A stretch of DNA of 64,000 nucleotides, from assembly GCF_014200435.1 (NCBI RefSeq), contig NZ_JACHBR010000001.1:2046001-2110000 (forward strand), read 5' to 3'. Below, piece after piece: positions 43,683-55,000 of this stretch; positions within the stretch are counted from its first letter, which is position 1, and each line of letters opens with the position of its first letter. Under the pieces are notes generated by a model. That model was not told the origin of the DNA and did not search any database. It saw only the letters and a list, made by a program, of their open reading frames with translations. Origin of the DNA: Sphaerisporangium krabiense (GTDB lineage Bacteria > Actinomycetota > Actinomycetes > Streptosporangiales > Streptosporangiaceae). The position numbers were made by a program, and so were the translations under genes.

Positions 43683-45394
43683 GCGGTCACCTCCAGGTCG
43701 GCGAGGGTCGTGCGGAGCACCTCGGGCACGTCGCACCCGGCGTGCAGGACGGCGTCCACGCCGTCGTGGCGGTCCCGCCCGGCCAGCCAGATCCTGGTCG
43801 CGCCCGCCGCGCGCAGCGCCGCCGCCGCCGCCGACGCCTGCTCGGCGTACCGGCGGTCGCCACCGCACAGGCAGGCCACCGGGGTGACGCGCGGGTCGAA
43901 CTCCTCGGGCGTGCCGGTGACGGTCTCGATGCCGCCCGCGTGGAAGACGCCGGCGGCGAACGAGACCCGGGCGGCGTGCTCGCGCGCCGGGCCGAGGGTG
44001 GCGAGGAAGACGCGCGGCCGGACCGGGCGCGCGTCGGCCAGGTCGCGGAGGTCCTCGAACTCGCCCGCGTGGCGGATCCGGGGCAGGGCGCCCACGGGCG
44101 GGCGCGGGGGCGAGGCGGCCGGGCGCGGCGGCTGCGACAGGTCGGGGTAGTGGGTGACGCCGATGATCGGGGCGCGCCCGCGGGCGATGTCGCGCGCCCG
44201 GTCCGCGCGGACGGCGGCGATCCGCTCCGGCACCAGGCCCGAGGCGAGCGCCGCGGCCATGCCGCCCGCCTCCTCGATCTCCTGGAACCACTCCCAGGCG
44301 TGCCCGGCCAGGTCGGCGGTGCGGCGCTCGACGTACCAGGAGCCGCCCGCCGGGTCGGCCACCCGGGCCACGTGCGCCTCGTCGGTCAGCAGCGCGGAGG
44401 TGTTGCGGGCGACGCGCCGCGAGAAGGCGTCGGGCGCGCCGAGGGCGTCGTCGAAGGGCCGTACGGTCACGGCGTCGGCCCCGCCCACGCCCGCGGCGAA
44501 GCAGGCCAGAGTGGTGCGCAGGATGTTGGTGTGCGGGTCGTGGCGGGCCATCATGGCCGCCGAGGTGACCGCGTGCTGGAACTGGCCGGGCGGCCCGCCG
44601 CTCACCTCGGCCACCCGCGCCCACAGGACGCGGGCCGCGCGGAGCTTGGCGATCGTGGCGAACTGGTCGGCGGTGGCGGCGTAGCGGAACTCGACCTGGC
44701 CGAACGCCTCCTCGACGGTGAGGCCCGCGCCGGTGAGCGCGCGCAGGTAGGCCAGGCCGGTCGCGATCGAGCAGCCGAGCTCCTGCGCGTCGCCGGCCCC
44801 GGCCTCGTGGTAGGGGGTGGCGTCCGCGACGAGGGCGCGCATGCCGGGCGGTTCACAGGCGCGCGCCAGGGCGGCGGCGTCCGCCAGGTCGGCCGGCGTG
44901 CCGGTGCGGGCCTGGAGGCCCAGCGGGTCGGCGCCGAGACAGCCGCGCAGCGACGCGGGGGGCACGCCGCGCCGCTCGGCCAGCGCGCGCAGCGCCGCGG
45001 CGGCCTCGGCGGTGCGGGCGCCCGCGTCCAGCACGATCGGGGTCGTGTCCAGGGGCACGCCGGCGAGGGCCTGGGCCAGGTCCTCGGGGGCCACGGCCAG
45101 CCAGAGCGACCCGGCGCCGTTGTGCAGGTCGGCCAGGACGGCGTCGGGGTCGGCGAGTTCGTGCCGCGCCCGCACCTGCCAGGGACGGCCGGGCGCGCGG
45201 CCGTCGCCGGTGGCCGGCGGGAGGCCGGGCGCGTCGTCCGGCAGGTCCGCGGCGTCGTACAGGGGCGCGAGGGTGATGCCGTCGTAGGTCGTGGTGGCGA
45301 GCGCACGCTCCGGCTCGGCGGCGTCCCCGCCCGCCTTGCGCAGGACCTCCGCGGCCAGCTCGCGCCAGCGCTCCCGGGTCGCGGCCGGCGTCAC
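43679..45394 (-). CDS. mutA: Methylmalonyl-CoA mutase small subunit
   Basis: 571 residues. It has the mutase barrel pattern ([55 protein letters not shown]) but no DxHxxG cobalamin motif in the C-terminal flavodoxin-like domain, as is normal for the non-catalytic subunit. It pairs with MutB. The GTG start overlaps the carboxylase alpha stop by four bases and has an AAGGA element. Confidence 0.93.
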   Translation of the reverse strand: MTPAATRERWRELAAEVLRKAGGDAAEPERALATTTYDGITLAPLYDAADLPDDAPGLPPATGDGRAPGRPWQVRARHELADPDAVLADLHNGAGSLWLAVAPEDLAQALAGVPLDTTPIVLDAGARTAEAAAALRALAERRGVPPASLRGCLGADPLGLQARTGTPADLADAAALARACEPPGMRALVADATPYHEAGAGDAQELGCSIATGLAYLRALTGAGLTVEEAFGQVEFRYAATADQFATIAKLRAARVLWARVAEVSGGPPGQFQHAVTSAAMMARHDPHTNILRTTLACFAAGVGGADAVTVRPFDDALGAPDAFSRRVARNTSALLTDEAHVARVADPAGGSWYVERRTADLAGHAWEWFQEIEEAGGMAAALASGLVPERIAAVRADRARDIARGRAPIIGVTHYPDLSQPPRPAASPPRPPVGALPRIRHAGEFEDLRDLADARPVRPRVFLATLGPAREHAARVSFAAGVFHAGGIETVTGTPEEFDPRVTPVACLCGGDRRYAEQASAAAAALRAAGATRIWLAGRDRHDGVDAVLHAGCDVPEVLRTTLADLEVTA

Positions 45395-47157
45395 GACCCG
45401 TCCTTGATCTCGCAGATCACCGCGCCCGCCGTCACCGTCGCGCCGACCTCGGCCGACAGGCCGGTCACGACGCCGTCCCGGTGGGCGGTCAGTGGTTGCT
45501 CCATCTTCATGGCCTCCAGGACGACGATGGTGTCCCCTGCGGCGACGGCGTCGCCGTCGGAGACCGCCACCTTGACGATGGTCCCCTGCATGGGGCTGAC
45601 CAGGGCGTTCCCGCTCGCGGCCGGTTTGGCACCGCCGCGCCGCGACGTGCTCCCGACCGGGGCCGGCCGCCGGGCGGGGGCGGTGGCGGCGCCGACGGTG
45701 CCGGCGGGGAGCACGACCTCCAGGCGCTTGCCTCCCACCTCGACCGTGATCCGCTCCCGCTCCTGCGCCGCCGCGGCCTCGGCTTGGCCGTCGTAGGGGG
45801 CGATGGTGTTGTGGAACTCGGTCTCGATCCAGCGGGTGTGGACGGTGAACGGCTCGCCGGTGAAGGCGGGGTCGGTCACGACGGCCCGGTGGAAGGGCAG
45901 CGCGGTGGGCATGCCGTCGATCTCGAACTCGGCCAGGGCCCTGGCGGCGCGCCGCAGGGCCTCGGCGCGGGTGGCGCCGGTGACGATCAGCTTGGCGACC
46001 AGCGAGTCGAACGCGCCGGGCACGGTCTCGCCCTGCTCGTAGCCCGCGTCGAGGCGGACGCCGGGGCCGGAGGGCGCGCGCCAGCGGGTGATCGTGCCGG
46101 GGGCGGGCAGGAAGCCGCGGCCCGGGTCCTCGGCGTTGATCCGGAACTCGACGGAGTGGCCGCGCGACGGCGGGTCGTCGTAGCCGAGGGGCTCGCCCGC
46201 CGCGACGCGGAACATCTCCCGCACCAGGTCGATGCCGGTGACCTCCTCGGTGACCGGGTGCTCGACCTGCAGGCGGGTGTTGACCTCGAGGAACGACACG
46301 GTGCCGTCCTGACCGACGAGGAACTCGCACGTCCCCGCGCCGACGTAGCCGGCCTCGCGCAGGATCGCCTTGGACGACTCGCGCAGCCGCGCCTCCTGTT
46401 CCGCGGTCAGGAACGGGGCGGGGGCCTCCTCGACGAGCTTCTGGTGGCGGCGCTGCAGCGAGCAGTCGCGGGTGGAGACCACGACGACGCCGCCGTGCGC
46501 GTCGGCCAGGCACTGCGTCTCCACGTGCCGCGGCCTGTCGAGGTAGCGCTCCACGAAGCACTCGCCGCGGCCGAACGACACCACCGCCTCCCGCACGGCG
46601 CTGTCGTACAGGTCGGGGATCTCCTCCAGCGTGCGCGCGACCTTGAGCCCGCGCCCGCCGCCGCCGAACGCCGCCTTGATCGCGATGGGCAGCCCGTGCT
46701 CCTCGGCGAACGCGACGACCTCCGCCACGCCGGACACCGGGTCGGGGGTGCCCGCCACGAGCGGTGCGCCGACCTTCTGGGCGATGTGCCGCGCCTGGAC
46801 CTTGTCGCCGAGCGCCGTGATCGCGTGCGGGGGCGGGCCGATCCAGGTCAGCCCGGCGTCGATGACGGCCTGGGCGAACGCGGCGTTCTCGGCGAGGAAG
46901 CCGTAGCCGGGGTGGACGGCGTCCGCGCCGGACCGCGCCGCGACGTCGATGATCTTCTCGATCGCCAGGTAGGTCTCCGCGGGCGTGTCGCCGCCGAGCG
47001 CGTACGCCTCGTCCGCCATGCGGGCGTGGGAGGCGTCCCGGTCGGGGTCGGCGTAGACCGCGACGCTGCCGATCCCGGCGTCCCGGCAGGCCCGGATGAC
47101 GCGGACGGCGATCTCGCCGCGGTTGGCGACCAGCACCTTGCGCAGGCTCGTGCTCAC
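45391..47157 (-). CDS. Acyl-CoA (propionyl-CoA) carboxylase alpha subunit: biotin carboxylase plus BCCP
   Basis: 588 residues. The biotin carboxylase part starts [23 protein letters not shown]-grasp elements are [28 protein letters not shown] and [17 protein letters not shown]. The C-terminal BCCP has biotinyl Lys in [11 protein letters not shown]. The GTG at 47157 has GGGAGG five bases upstream and overlaps the epsilon stop. In this operon the products lead to methylmalonyl-CoA mutase, so propionyl-CoA is the likely main substrate; actinomycete alpha subunits often serve several carboxyltransferases. Confidence 0.92.
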   Translation of the reverse strand: MSTSLRKVLVANRGEIAVRVIRACRDAGIGSVAVYADPDRDASHARMADEAYALGGDTPAETYLAIEKIIDVAARSGADAVHPGYGFLAENAAFAQAVIDAGLTWIGPPPHAITALGDKVQARHIAQKVGAPLVAGTPDPVSGVAEVVAFAEEHGLPIAIKAAFGGGGRGLKVARTLEEIPDLYDSAVREAVVSFGRGECFVERYLDRPRHVETQCLADAHGGVVVVSTRDCSLQRRHQKLVEEAPAPFLTAEQEARLRESSKAILREAGYVGAGTCEFLVGQDGTVSFLEVNTRLQVEHPVTEEVTGIDLVREMFRVAAGEPLGYDDPPSRGHSVEFRINAEDPGRGFLPAPGTITRWRAPSGPGVRLDAGYEQGETVPGAFDSLVAKLIVTGATRAEALRRAARALAEFEIDGMPTALPFHRAVVTDPAFTGEPFTVHTRWIETEFHNTIAPYDGQAEAAAAQERERITVEVGGKRLEVVLPAGTVGAATAPARRPAPVGSTSRRGGAKPAASGNALVSPMQGTIVKVAVSDGDAVAAGDTIVVLEAMKMEQPLTAHRDGVVTGLSAEVGATVTAGAVICEIKDGS

Positions 47158-47345
47158 AGGGACCTCCCAAGGTTCCATCGCGACTCCCGCCAGCCGCGGG
47201 GACCGGTCACGAGAGGACGGCGCAGCGCCGGCCGGGGGCGGGGCGCCGGGGGCGGCGGCGCGGGGGCGGCGGCCGTCGCGAGACGCAGGGCCACGACGAG
47301 GGCGGCGAGCTCCTCGGGCGTCGGGTCGCCGGTGACGACGTTCAC
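47154..47345 (-). CDS. Acyl-CoA carboxylase epsilon subunit
   Basis: A 63-residue protein beginning [20 protein letters not shown], the hallmark of actinobacterial AccE/PccE subunits, then a Pro/Ala linker and a Trp-containing end ([13 protein letters not shown]). Epsilon subunits help assemble alpha and beta chains of acetyl/propionyl-CoA carboxylase. The GTG overlaps the beta stop by four bases and its own stop overlaps the alpha start by four bases, so all three are coupled. Confidence 0.9.
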   Translation of the reverse strand: MNVVTGDPTPEELAALVVALRLATAAAPAPPPPAPRPRPALRRPLVTGPRGWRESRWNLGRSL

Positions 47346-48880
47346 AGCGGGATGTTCCCGTGCTTCTTGGGCGGCAGGGCGTCGCGCTTGCCGCGCAGCA
47401 GCCGCAGCGCCAGCGTGACCTCGCGGCGGGTCTCGCTCGGCCGGATCACCGCGTCCACGTAGCCGCGCTCGGCCGCCAGGTAGGGCGTGGCCAGCGTCTC
47501 CTCGTACTCGCGGATCAGCTCGGCCCGCAACGCGCCGGGGTCGTCGGCGGCGGCCAGGCGCTTGCGGTGCAGGATGTTCACCGCGCCCTGCGCGCCCATC
47601 ACCGCGATCTGCGCGCTGGACCAGGCGAGGTTGACGTCCGCGCCCAGGTGCTTGGAGCCCATCACGTCGTAGGCGCCGCCGTAGGCCTTGCGGGTGATGA
47701 CGGTGACGAGCGGGACGGTGGCCTCGCCGTAGGCGTACAGGAGCTTGGCGCCGCGCCGGATGATGCCGTTCCACTCCTGGTCGGTGCCGGGCAGGAAGCC
47801 GGGCACGTCCACCAGCGTGAGCACCGGGACGCTGAAGGCATCGCAGGTGCGGACGAACCGGGCGGCCTTCTCCGAGGCGTCGATGTCCAGCGTGCCGGCC
47901 ATCCGCATCGGCTGGTTGGCCACGACGCCGACGGGACGGCCCTCGATCCGGCCGAACCCGACGACGATGTTGGGCGCGAACAGCGCCTGCACCTCAAGGA
48001 ACTCGCCGTCGTCCAGCAGCGCGGCGATCACGTCGTGCATGTCGTAGGGCTGGTTCGGCGAGTCGGGCACCAGCTCGTCCAGCGCGAGGTCGCCGGCGGA
48101 CGGCTCCAGGTCGGCCTCGAAGACCGGGTGCGGCGGCTCGTCGAGGTTGTTGTCGGGCAGGTACGACAGCAGCGCCCGCGTGTAGTCCAGCGCGTCGTCC
48201 TCGTCGTGGGCGAGGTAGTGGGCGACGCCGCTGCGGCTGTTGTGCACCCGTCCGCCGCCCAGCTCTTCGAACGTGACGTCCTCGCCGGTCACGGTCTTGA
48301 TCACGTCCGGGCCCGTCACGAACATGTGGGACGAGGAGTCCACCATGATCGTGAAGTCGGTGAGCGCGGGCGAGTAGACGTGGCCGCCCGCGCAGGCGCC
48401 CATGACCAGGGAGATCTGCGGGATCACGCCCGAGGCGCGGATGTTGCGGCGGAAGATCTCGCCGTACATGCCGAGCGAGACCACGCCCTCCTGGATGCGC
48501 GCCCCCGCCCCTTCGTTGATGCCGATGATCGGGCAGCCGTTGCGCACGGCCAGGTCCATGACCTTGCAGATCTTCTGGCCGTACACCTCGCCGAGGCTGC
48601 CGCCCGCGACCGTGAAGTCCTGGGCGAACACGCACACCCGGCGGCCGTGGATCGTGCCGTGCCCGGTGACCACGCCGTCGCCGTAGACGAGCGATCCCTT
48701 GGCCAGGGCGTCCAGTTCCACGAAGGTGCCCGCGTCCAGCAGGCGTTCGATGCGCTCGCGCGCGGTGAGCCTGCCCTTGGCGTGCTGCTTCGCCGTCGCG
48801 CGGGCCTCGGCGGCGTGGACCGCCTCGTCGAGGCGCTCCTTCAAGCGGGCGAGGCCGTCCGCGGTGCCGTGCAGGGTCAT
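47342..48880 (-). CDS. pccB: Propionyl-CoA carboxylase beta subunit (carboxyltransferase)
   Basis: 512 residues, typical length. Both crotonase-fold halves are complete: [15 protein letters not shown] and [20 protein letters not shown] in the first, and [40 protein letters not shown] in the second. The family specificity residue (Asp before VNLAW) is Asp, consistent with propionyl-CoA or butyryl-CoA preference. It is the first gene of the operon, with the start 34 bases from a palindrome in the divergent promoter shared with a TetR gene. Confidence 0.93.
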   Translation of the reverse strand: MTLHGTADGLARLKERLDEAVHAAEARATAKQHAKGRLTARERIERLLDAGTFVELDALAKGSLVYGDGVVTGHGTIHGRRVCVFAQDFTVAGGSLGEVYGQKICKVMDLAVRNGCPIIGINEGAGARIQEGVVSLGMYGEIFRRNIRASGVIPQISLVMGACAGGHVYSPALTDFTIMVDSSSHMFVTGPDVIKTVTGEDVTFEELGGGRVHNSRSGVAHYLAHDEDDALDYTRALLSYLPDNNLDEPPHPVFEADLEPSAGDLALDELVPDSPNQPYDMHDVIAALLDDGEFLEVQALFAPNIVVGFGRIEGRPVGVVANQPMRMAGTLDIDASEKAARFVRTCDAFSVPVLTLVDVPGFLPGTDQEWNGIIRRGAKLLYAYGEATVPLVTVITRKAYGGAYDVMGSKHLGADVNLAWSSAQIAVMGAQGAVNILHRKRLAAADDPGALRAELIREYEETLATPYLAAERGYVDAVIRPSETRREVTLALRLLRGKRDALPPKKHGNIPL

Positions 48881-48914
48881 CCACCACCTCGATAGGACTA
48901 AGTTCCGTTTTGAC

Positions 48915-48927
48915 GGTACTCAGTACC
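48915..48927. promoter_or_regulatory. Perfect palindrome GGTACT-C-AGTACC, probable TetR operator
   Basis: A 13-base perfect palindrome lies in the 75-base gap between the pccB and tetR starts, 28 bases from the TetR ATG and 35 from pccB. Its place lets one bound repressor block both promoters, the usual design for TetR autoregulation and control of a divergent operon. Confidence 0.6.
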
Positions 48928-48955
48928 ATGACGGATGGCAACCCCGGAGGGGAGA

Positions 48956-49654
48956 ATGACCCACGTGTCCATACCGCCCATCCGCCGGCGCCTCGCCGAG
49001 GCCGCCGTGGCGCTGTTCGACGAGAACGGCTACGACGCGACCACGGTCGACGACATCGCGGCCCGCGCGGGGGTGAGCCGCAGCACGTTCTTCCGCTACC
49101 ACCGCTCGAAGGACGACGCGATCTTCCCCGACCACGACGAGCTGCTGGCCAGGATCGACGCCCGGCTGCGCGCCTCCACCGCCGAGACCGCGATCGTGGC
49201 CATCACCGACGCCGTCCGCATCGTGCTCGCCCACTACGTCGACGACGCCGAGGTCTCGCTGCGCCGCTACCGCCTCGTCCGCCGGGTGCCCGCGCTGCGC
49301 GACCGCGAGATCGCCAGCGTGGCCCGCTACCAGCGCCTGTTCCGCGAGTTCGTCGGCGAGTGGCTCGGCGCCTCCCCCGACGCCGGCCTGCGCGCCGAAC
49401 TCATGGCCGCCTCCGTCGTCACCGCCCACAACCAGGTGCTCCGCGGCTGGCTCCGCGCCGGCGGCACCTACGACCCCTCGACCCCCCTCGACCACGCCCT
49501 CGGCTACGTCATCGCCACCTTCCGCCACCTGGAACAACCCCAGGAGAAGAGCGACGAGATCGTCGTCGCCGCCTTCCCCCGCTCCGCCACCCCCCAGGCC
49601 GTGATGACCGCCATCCAGCAGCACCTCGAATCCGGCGGGAGAGGCTCGTCCTGA
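48956..49654 (+). CDS. TetR-family regulator, divergent from propionate operon
   Basis: 232 residues. The N-terminal helix-turn-helix is AVALFDENGYDATTVDDIAA, then RAGVSRSTFFRYHRSKDDAI. The C-terminal ligand domain is variable, with a MftR-like QRLFREFVGEWLG segment. The ATG at 48956 follows GGAGGGG; an ATG seven codons upstream is weaker. The divergent promoter with a 13-base palindrome suggests it represses the carboxylase-mutase operon and itself, perhaps sensing an acyl-CoA. The last 30 residues are a Ser/Gly-ending extension. Confidence 0.88.
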   Translation: MTHVSIPPIRRRLAEAAVALFDENGYDATTVDDIAARAGVSRSTFFRYHRSKDDAIFPDHDELLARIDARLRASTAETAIVAITDAVRIVLAHYVDDAEVSLRRYRLVRRVPALRDREIASVARYQRLFREFVGEWLGASPDAGLRAELMAASVVTAHNQVLRGWLRAGGTYDPSTPLDHALGYVIATFRHLEQPQEKSDEIVVAAFPRSATPQAVMTAIQQHLESGGRGSS

Positions 49655-49825
49655 ACAACAGAAACGGCGTTTCCGAAAAACCCTCACCTCCATAAAGCCC
49701 GCGGTGGATCGATACACAAAGATCCGCGTGTACGGCATGCGCCAGAATTACGGGAAAATACCGCGAGAGGGCACGCTCTCCGGCACAGTAATCGGCACAC
49801 ACTGGTCCATGGCGAGGAGTCGGGA

Positions 49826-51088
49826 ATGGCGACTGAACGGCTGCTGGTTTCCGACGCTCCGGTAGGACGCGATCTCGATCGGCTCGACCTGCGCCGGTAT
49901 GTGGGACCGCTCGCCGAGGTGATCGTGAGCGAGGGCACCGACACGCCGTTCACGATCGGCGTGTTCGGGCCGTGGGGCAGCGGGAAGTCGAGCCTGCTGC
50001 GGATGGTGGGCGAGGCGCTGGACGCCGACCATCCGGAACGTACCGTGCGGGTGGAGTTCAACCCGTGGGTGCATCGCAAAGAGCCGAACATGCTGCTGCC
50101 ATTGCTGCACACACTCCAGGACACCCTGGCACGGGACGCCAAGGCCCGGTTCGGGGACACCGTACGGCGGCTGAGCAGCGTGATCAGTACCTTGACCACC
50201 AACATCCTGCTCGGGCGGGTGTCCGGGGGCGCGATACAGCTCGACGACATCAAAAGCGCGTCAGAGGAGTATTCCAAGGCGCACGGAGAAGTCGAGAGTG
50301 AGATGCGCAACCTGCGCTCGACTCTCCAGTCGGAGGCCGACCGTCTGGCGGCCAAGGACGTGCGCCTGGTCATCATGGTCGACGACCTCGACCGGTGTGA
50401 GCCGGACGAGATCATCGATCTCCTGGAGTCGCTGAAGCTGTTCTTCGATCTGAGGAACGTGTTCGTGGTGCTGGCCATCGCCAAGGATGTGGTCGACCGC
50501 GGAGTGGCCCTCAAGTACCGGGAGTTCAACTTCGGAGCCGACAAGGTCATTGAGATCGGCAACGACTATTTAGATAAAATCATCCAGTTACCGCTCTACC
50601 TGTCCGCTTTCGAGGAATCCGCGATAGGCGCGTTCCTGCACGGCCTCGACCTGCCGCGTGAGCTGGTTCCCCATATCGATCTTCTCAAGGAAATCGTCTA
50701 CCCCAACCCCCGGCACATCAAGCGGGTGCTCAACCTGGCCGCCTTCACGAACGTCGTCGCCCGGAACACGGCCGACCTGCCGGAGTTCCGCCTCGACCTG
50801 CTGCTCCGGCTCATCGTGATCCGCATCCAGAGCCCCTCCCTCTACAAGGCGATCAAGGCCGGCCCGTCGCTGCTCGTCGATCTGGAGAGCGTCTACCAGG
50901 GCACGCTCTACCCCACCGACGCCAACCGCTTCGTCCGCCGCCACGGCACCACACGCGCCGTGGCGGCCCAGGAGGCGGTCGTCCGCTTCCACCACGCCGA
51001 GCCCTACTACGAAGCCCTCTTCGCCGGTTCCGCCTTCGCAGCGATCGAGCCCCATCTGCGCGAGTACATGTCCTTGCTCGGCGACTGA
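49826..51088 (+). CDS. KAP-family P-loop NTPase
   Basis: 420 residues. Walker A is GVFGPWGSGKSSLL near residue 48, Walker B is LVIMVDDLDRCEPDEIIDLL near residue 185, and PNPRHIKRVLN follows; all are KAP (Kidins220/ARMS/PifA) hallmarks. Typical KAP proteins have two to four membrane helices inside the P-loop domain; here the insert is short and not clearly membrane-spanning. Codon 249 is TTA, rare in this genome type and dependent on the bldA tRNA in streptomycetes. It is the first gene of a tight three-gene operon with two more NTPases, two bases from the next. PifA-type KAP proteins act in phage exclusion. Confidence 0.88.
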   Translation: MATERLLVSDAPVGRDLDRLDLRRYVGPLAEVIVSEGTDTPFTIGVFGPWGSGKSSLLRMVGEALDADHPERTVRVEFNPWVHRKEPNMLLPLLHTLQDTLARDAKARFGDTVRRLSSVISTLTTNILLGRVSGGAIQLDDIKSASEEYSKAHGEVESEMRNLRSTLQSEADRLAAKDVRLVIMVDDLDRCEPDEIIDLLESLKLFFDLRNVFVVLAIAKDVVDRGVALKYREFNFGADKVIEIGNDYLDKIIQLPLYLSAFEESAIGAFLHGLDLPRELVPHIDLLKEIVYPNPRHIKRVLNLAAFTNVVARNTADLPEFRLDLLLRLIVIRIQSPSLYKAIKAGPSLLVDLESVYQGTLYPTDANRFVRRHGTTRAVAAQEAVVRFHHAEPYYEALFAGSAFAAIEPHLREYMSLLGD

Positions 51089-51090
51089 CC

Positions 51091-52044
51091 ATGGCAGCGC
51101 AGGGAACCGCCTATGACGTCTACGGCCTGACGGGCAACCCCTACACGGTCACGCCGCTCACGCCCCTGGCGATCCCTCCCGACGCCCGGATGCCTCTGGG
51201 CCTCGATGGGTTCTTCGACCCGCGGGCGCTGGACGACTACCTGGAGGACGTGGTCGCCGACGGCCGGCCGGCGTTCGTCGTGGTCTCGGGACGGGACTTC
51301 ACCGGCCGCACGTCGATGGCGCGCTGCGTCCTGGACCACTACCGCAGAAAGCGCGGGCTCGGAGACCGGTTCGTGGTCGCCGAGGTGAACCTGAACACCT
51401 TCGACGCCTTCGAACTTCTCAGCCACGCGCTGGGCCGCCTCAGAAGGGGCAGCGTCAAGATGGGCGTTCCGCTGGGCACGGATCTCGACAGGCGGCTGAG
51501 CCAGGTGAGCGAGTCTCCCCGGCCGGGTTTCCTGCTGCGGTTCCAGGAGTTGGCCGAAGATCTGGAGACGGCGCTCACGGCGCCGGACACGCCCCGCCAC
51601 GGGTTCGGAGTGCTCATCGAAGGTCTGATGGACGTGTCCATGCTGGGCGCGGCGCACGAGGTCTTCGGCGACGTTCCCTGTGTCGTGGTCTTCACCCACC
51701 AAGCCGGCGAGCATGCCAAGACGGCGCCGCTCCACGGCCTCACCGCGGACGACGCCCACCTGCTTCACCTGCACCCCCTCGGGAGCAGGCAGGTCAGGCT
51801 GCTGGCCGAGGGACGCTGGGCGCAGGCGACCACCGAGCACCCCTGCCCATTCGACGGGCCCGGCCTGGAGTCGGTGTTCAGCACCGAACTGCCGATCAAG
51901 CTGGTGCTGAAACGGCTCGCGCGCCTGCTGCAGTACCGGCTGAACACGGCCGGGCGCGAGGCTGCCGACGCCGAGAAGTTGAAGATGTCCTACGCGTGGC
52001 TGGTCGAAACGGGGCGGCTGCTGAGCGAATGGAACGGCCGATGA
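51091..52044 (+). CDS. ExeA/ORC-like ATPase with degenerate Walker A
   Basis: 317 residues. The opening YDVYGLTGNPYTVTPLTPLA resembles ExeA/TniB-type AAA proteins (GLxxNPF...). The P-loop position reads SGRDFTGRTS (about residues 66-75), with Arg where the Walker A Lys should be, so nucleotide hydrolysis is doubtful. A weak Walker B-like strand reads FGVLIEGLMDVS. I cannot assign a family firmly. It begins two bases after the KAP gene and overlaps the NACHT gene by four bases, so it is surely part of the same operon, perhaps as a regulatory partner or adaptor. Confidence 0.7.
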   Translation: MAAQGTAYDVYGLTGNPYTVTPLTPLAIPPDARMPLGLDGFFDPRALDDYLEDVVADGRPAFVVVSGRDFTGRTSMARCVLDHYRRKRGLGDRFVVAEVNLNTFDAFELLSHALGRLRRGSVKMGVPLGTDLDRRLSQVSESPRPGFLLRFQELAEDLETALTAPDTPRHGFGVLIEGLMDVSMLGAAHEVFGDVPCVVVFTHQAGEHAKTAPLHGLTADDAHLLHLHPLGSRQVRLLAEGRWAQATTEHPCPFDGPGLESVFSTELPIKLVLKRLARLLQYRLNTAGREAADAEKLKMSYAWLVETGRLLSEWNGR

Positions 52045-55000
52045 CCACGCCGCGGAATCCCTTCTCGGCACACGGCACCTCCAGCATGGAAGAGCACGTC
52101 ATGGACTCGGCGCTGCTGGCGTGGACGTCCACGACGCCGACCGCCGGTCTGCCCGCGGCGCGCCGGCTCGCGCGACTGGTGGACCGATATCTCTCCGACG
52201 CCGGACGGCGCGGCTCGGCGGTGTTCCTCCACGGGGACCACGGATCGGGCAAGACCCACGCCGTCCGATACGCCCTAAGCCGGCACCTGGCGGACGGCAA
52301 CGGCGCCATCCGGTTGTACGCGAAGGCGGAGACCGTCGATCTCCTCTCGGTCTATCAGCGGCTGATGAGCCAGCTCAGCCGGCCGCTCCTGCGGGAGCTC
52401 ACGGTGCGATTCCGCGGAGTGCTCGCCGTCGACAGGGCGAAAGGCACGCCGGAGGAATCCGTCCTGATCGACGCGGCGCGTCGTGATCCCGAACAGGTGC
52501 CCGCGCTCTATCGGGAGATGCTCGTCGAGCCGGGCGCGGTGCTGGAGGCCCAGGCCGACCACCTCGCCAGGGTCGCCGATGACGGCGCCGACTTCGAACG
52601 CGCGCTCGACGCCCTCCTCGACCCGAATCTCGAACAGGCCGCCTACGACTGGCTCGTCGGCCGTGACATCGCTCTGGCCACCGCCAGCAGGCTCGGCGTC
52701 GAAGGCCCGATCCTCGACAGCGCCCGCTGCCGCTTCGGGCTGCAACTCCTCGCCGCGATGTGCTCCGTCGTCGGCCGCCCTCTGATCATCGTGATCGACC
52801 AGTGCGAACGCCTGATCCTGCGCCACGGCGGCCGTCCGCACACCGCGAACCTCGGCCTGCTCCACTCCTTGGTCGAGCGTGTCCCCGCCGAGCGGGGAAT
52901 GCTGATACTGATCGGCAGCGAGTCCGCCTGGGACGCCCTGCCCCCCGACCTGGCACAGCGCTTCGGGCCGTTCGTCCTCGCCACCTCCGCGCTCACTCTC
53001 GCCGAGGCGGAGAAACTCCTCGGCGTCTACTTCGCCGCCGCCCCCGGCGTCCCGCGCCTCGACCGCGAGGCGATCGCCCATCTGCTTCAGGTGAGCGGTG
53101 GCAACCATCGCCGCCTTCTGCAGCTCTGCTGGGAGATGTACAACCGGACCGGCGCGACCGGTGGGCCGGAGCTCACCCCGGCGACGAGGGACAGCGCCGG
53201 CCCGGCGGTCGAAGCCGAGCTGCGCGGCGCGGGACTGGAGTACACCCGCCAGGAAGGGCGGGACGGCATCGTCGAGTACACCGTGGCCGGGCGGGCCGGA
53301 TCCGGCTTTCTCGTCAAGGTGGTGGAGGCGCTCTTCGACGCCCCGTCCGCGCGCGCGGCGCTGGGCCCCGACGCCCCTCCGGCGCACACCATCGTCGTGG
53401 TGCTCAACTATGCCAGTCCCGAAGCTGTAGGGGCCCTTGACGCCGTCGTCGACGCCGTCGTCGTCTTCCGGGGACCGGAGGACCGTGCCCGCCTGGCCCG
53501 GGCACTCCCCCGGGCCGTACCCACCGCGGACGAGGCGAAGCCGCGCAGGACCAGGCGGCTCGGTTTCCTGTCCGGTGCGACGGTGGGGCTCGTGGCGAGC
53601 CTGGGGGTCGGAGCGCTCGCGAATTTCATGAGCTCTTCTTCGAGCGCCATCGCCCGCCTCGGCATCATAGTCGGGTTGCTCGCGGCGGCCCTGGGGGCGG
53701 AACAGGCCCTCCTGTGGGTGGGACGGTACAGACGGACGCGGAGGTACTTCACTCGGCTTCGCGCCTCGCTCTCCTATGTGGAGAACTACGGACTGATCAC
53801 GCAGGGTGAGTTCGCCCTCGAATCGAGCCAGGTGTTCGTGGACGTGCGCTTGCGCCGCCTCGCCGGGCCTCTCGATCCCGAGGTCGCCGCCACGGACGCG
53901 CCGGCGACGCACGAGGTGTCTCTGCGGGATCTGGTCGTCCGGCGGCGCAGTGGCGTCATCGTCGTGCTCGGGGGACCGGGAAGCGGCAAGACGACGCTGC
54001 TGCGGCAGATCGTCCTCGACCTGATCCGGCCCCGTGTGTCCGGTCTTCCCCGTGGTCGCCTACCGATGCTGCTCTCCTTGCGCGACCAGGCGCCGATGAT
54101 CCTCCGGCACGACGCGCCGTCCCTGCCCGCTCTCATGGCGTCGGCCGGCGATCTGGACCGGGAGCTGTGCGAACGACACCTGTCCCGGGATCGCGCCGTC
54201 CTGCTGTTCGACGGGCTGGACGAGGTCGCGGAGGAGGAGGACCGCCGAAGGCTGGTCGACTGGATAAGTGGCCAGGTGGCCAGGTACCCCGGGAACCTGT
54301 TCGTCCTCACCTCGCGGCCGGCCGGATACGCGTCCAACCCGCTGCCGTCCGCCGAGGTCGTGGGGACGCGCCCCTGGGACGCCGACGAAATGTCGGCCTT
54401 CCTGCGCCGGTGGTACCGGGCCGTCGAGATCCGGGCGCACGACCGTTCCGGCCGCGAGGTGCTGGCCCGGGCCGACGCCGCCGCGGACGGCCTGATCACC
54501 CGGCTTCTGGCGGCGCCGTCCCTCGCCACCCTGGCCGCCTCTCCGCTGTTGCTGACGATGATCGCCAACGTCCATCGATACCGAGCGGCCCTGCCCGGGT
54601 CGCGGGCCGCCCTGTACGCCGAGATGTGCGCACTCCTGCTGTACCGACGGCAGGAGGGTAAGAACCTGGGCGATCCGACGGGTCTCCGGGGTTCGCAGAA
54701 GGAGCAGGTCATCCAGAGCCTGGCTCTGCACATGATGCGGGAACGTCTCGCCTCGGTGTCCGCCGGGGTCGCGGCGGCGGTGATCCGCCGGCCGCTGGAC
54801 AGGGTCTCGGGCGCGGAGATCGGCGCGGAGGACTTCCTCAGGGAGATGGGAAGAGCGGGACTGCTCCTCGAACCGGCGCCGGACGTCTACACCTTCGCCC
54901 ACTTCACCCTGCAGGAGTATCTGGCCGCGGCCGCGATCCGCCAGGATCCGGCACTCGTTCATCTGCTCCTCGACGGGGTGGACGATCCCTGGTGGCGGGA

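Noticed and set aside
36927..44150. A 2407-codon rightward open frame across the kinase and mutase genes
   Set aside because: It is antisense to clearly recognisable leftward genes and its translation is Arg/Gly/Ala/Pro repeats without domains, as expected when GC-rich third positions suppress stop codons.
49661..49673. GAAACGGCGTTTC hairpin after the TetR gene
   Set aside because: The stem is only about five base pairs and is followed by A, not T, residues; too weak to call a terminator.
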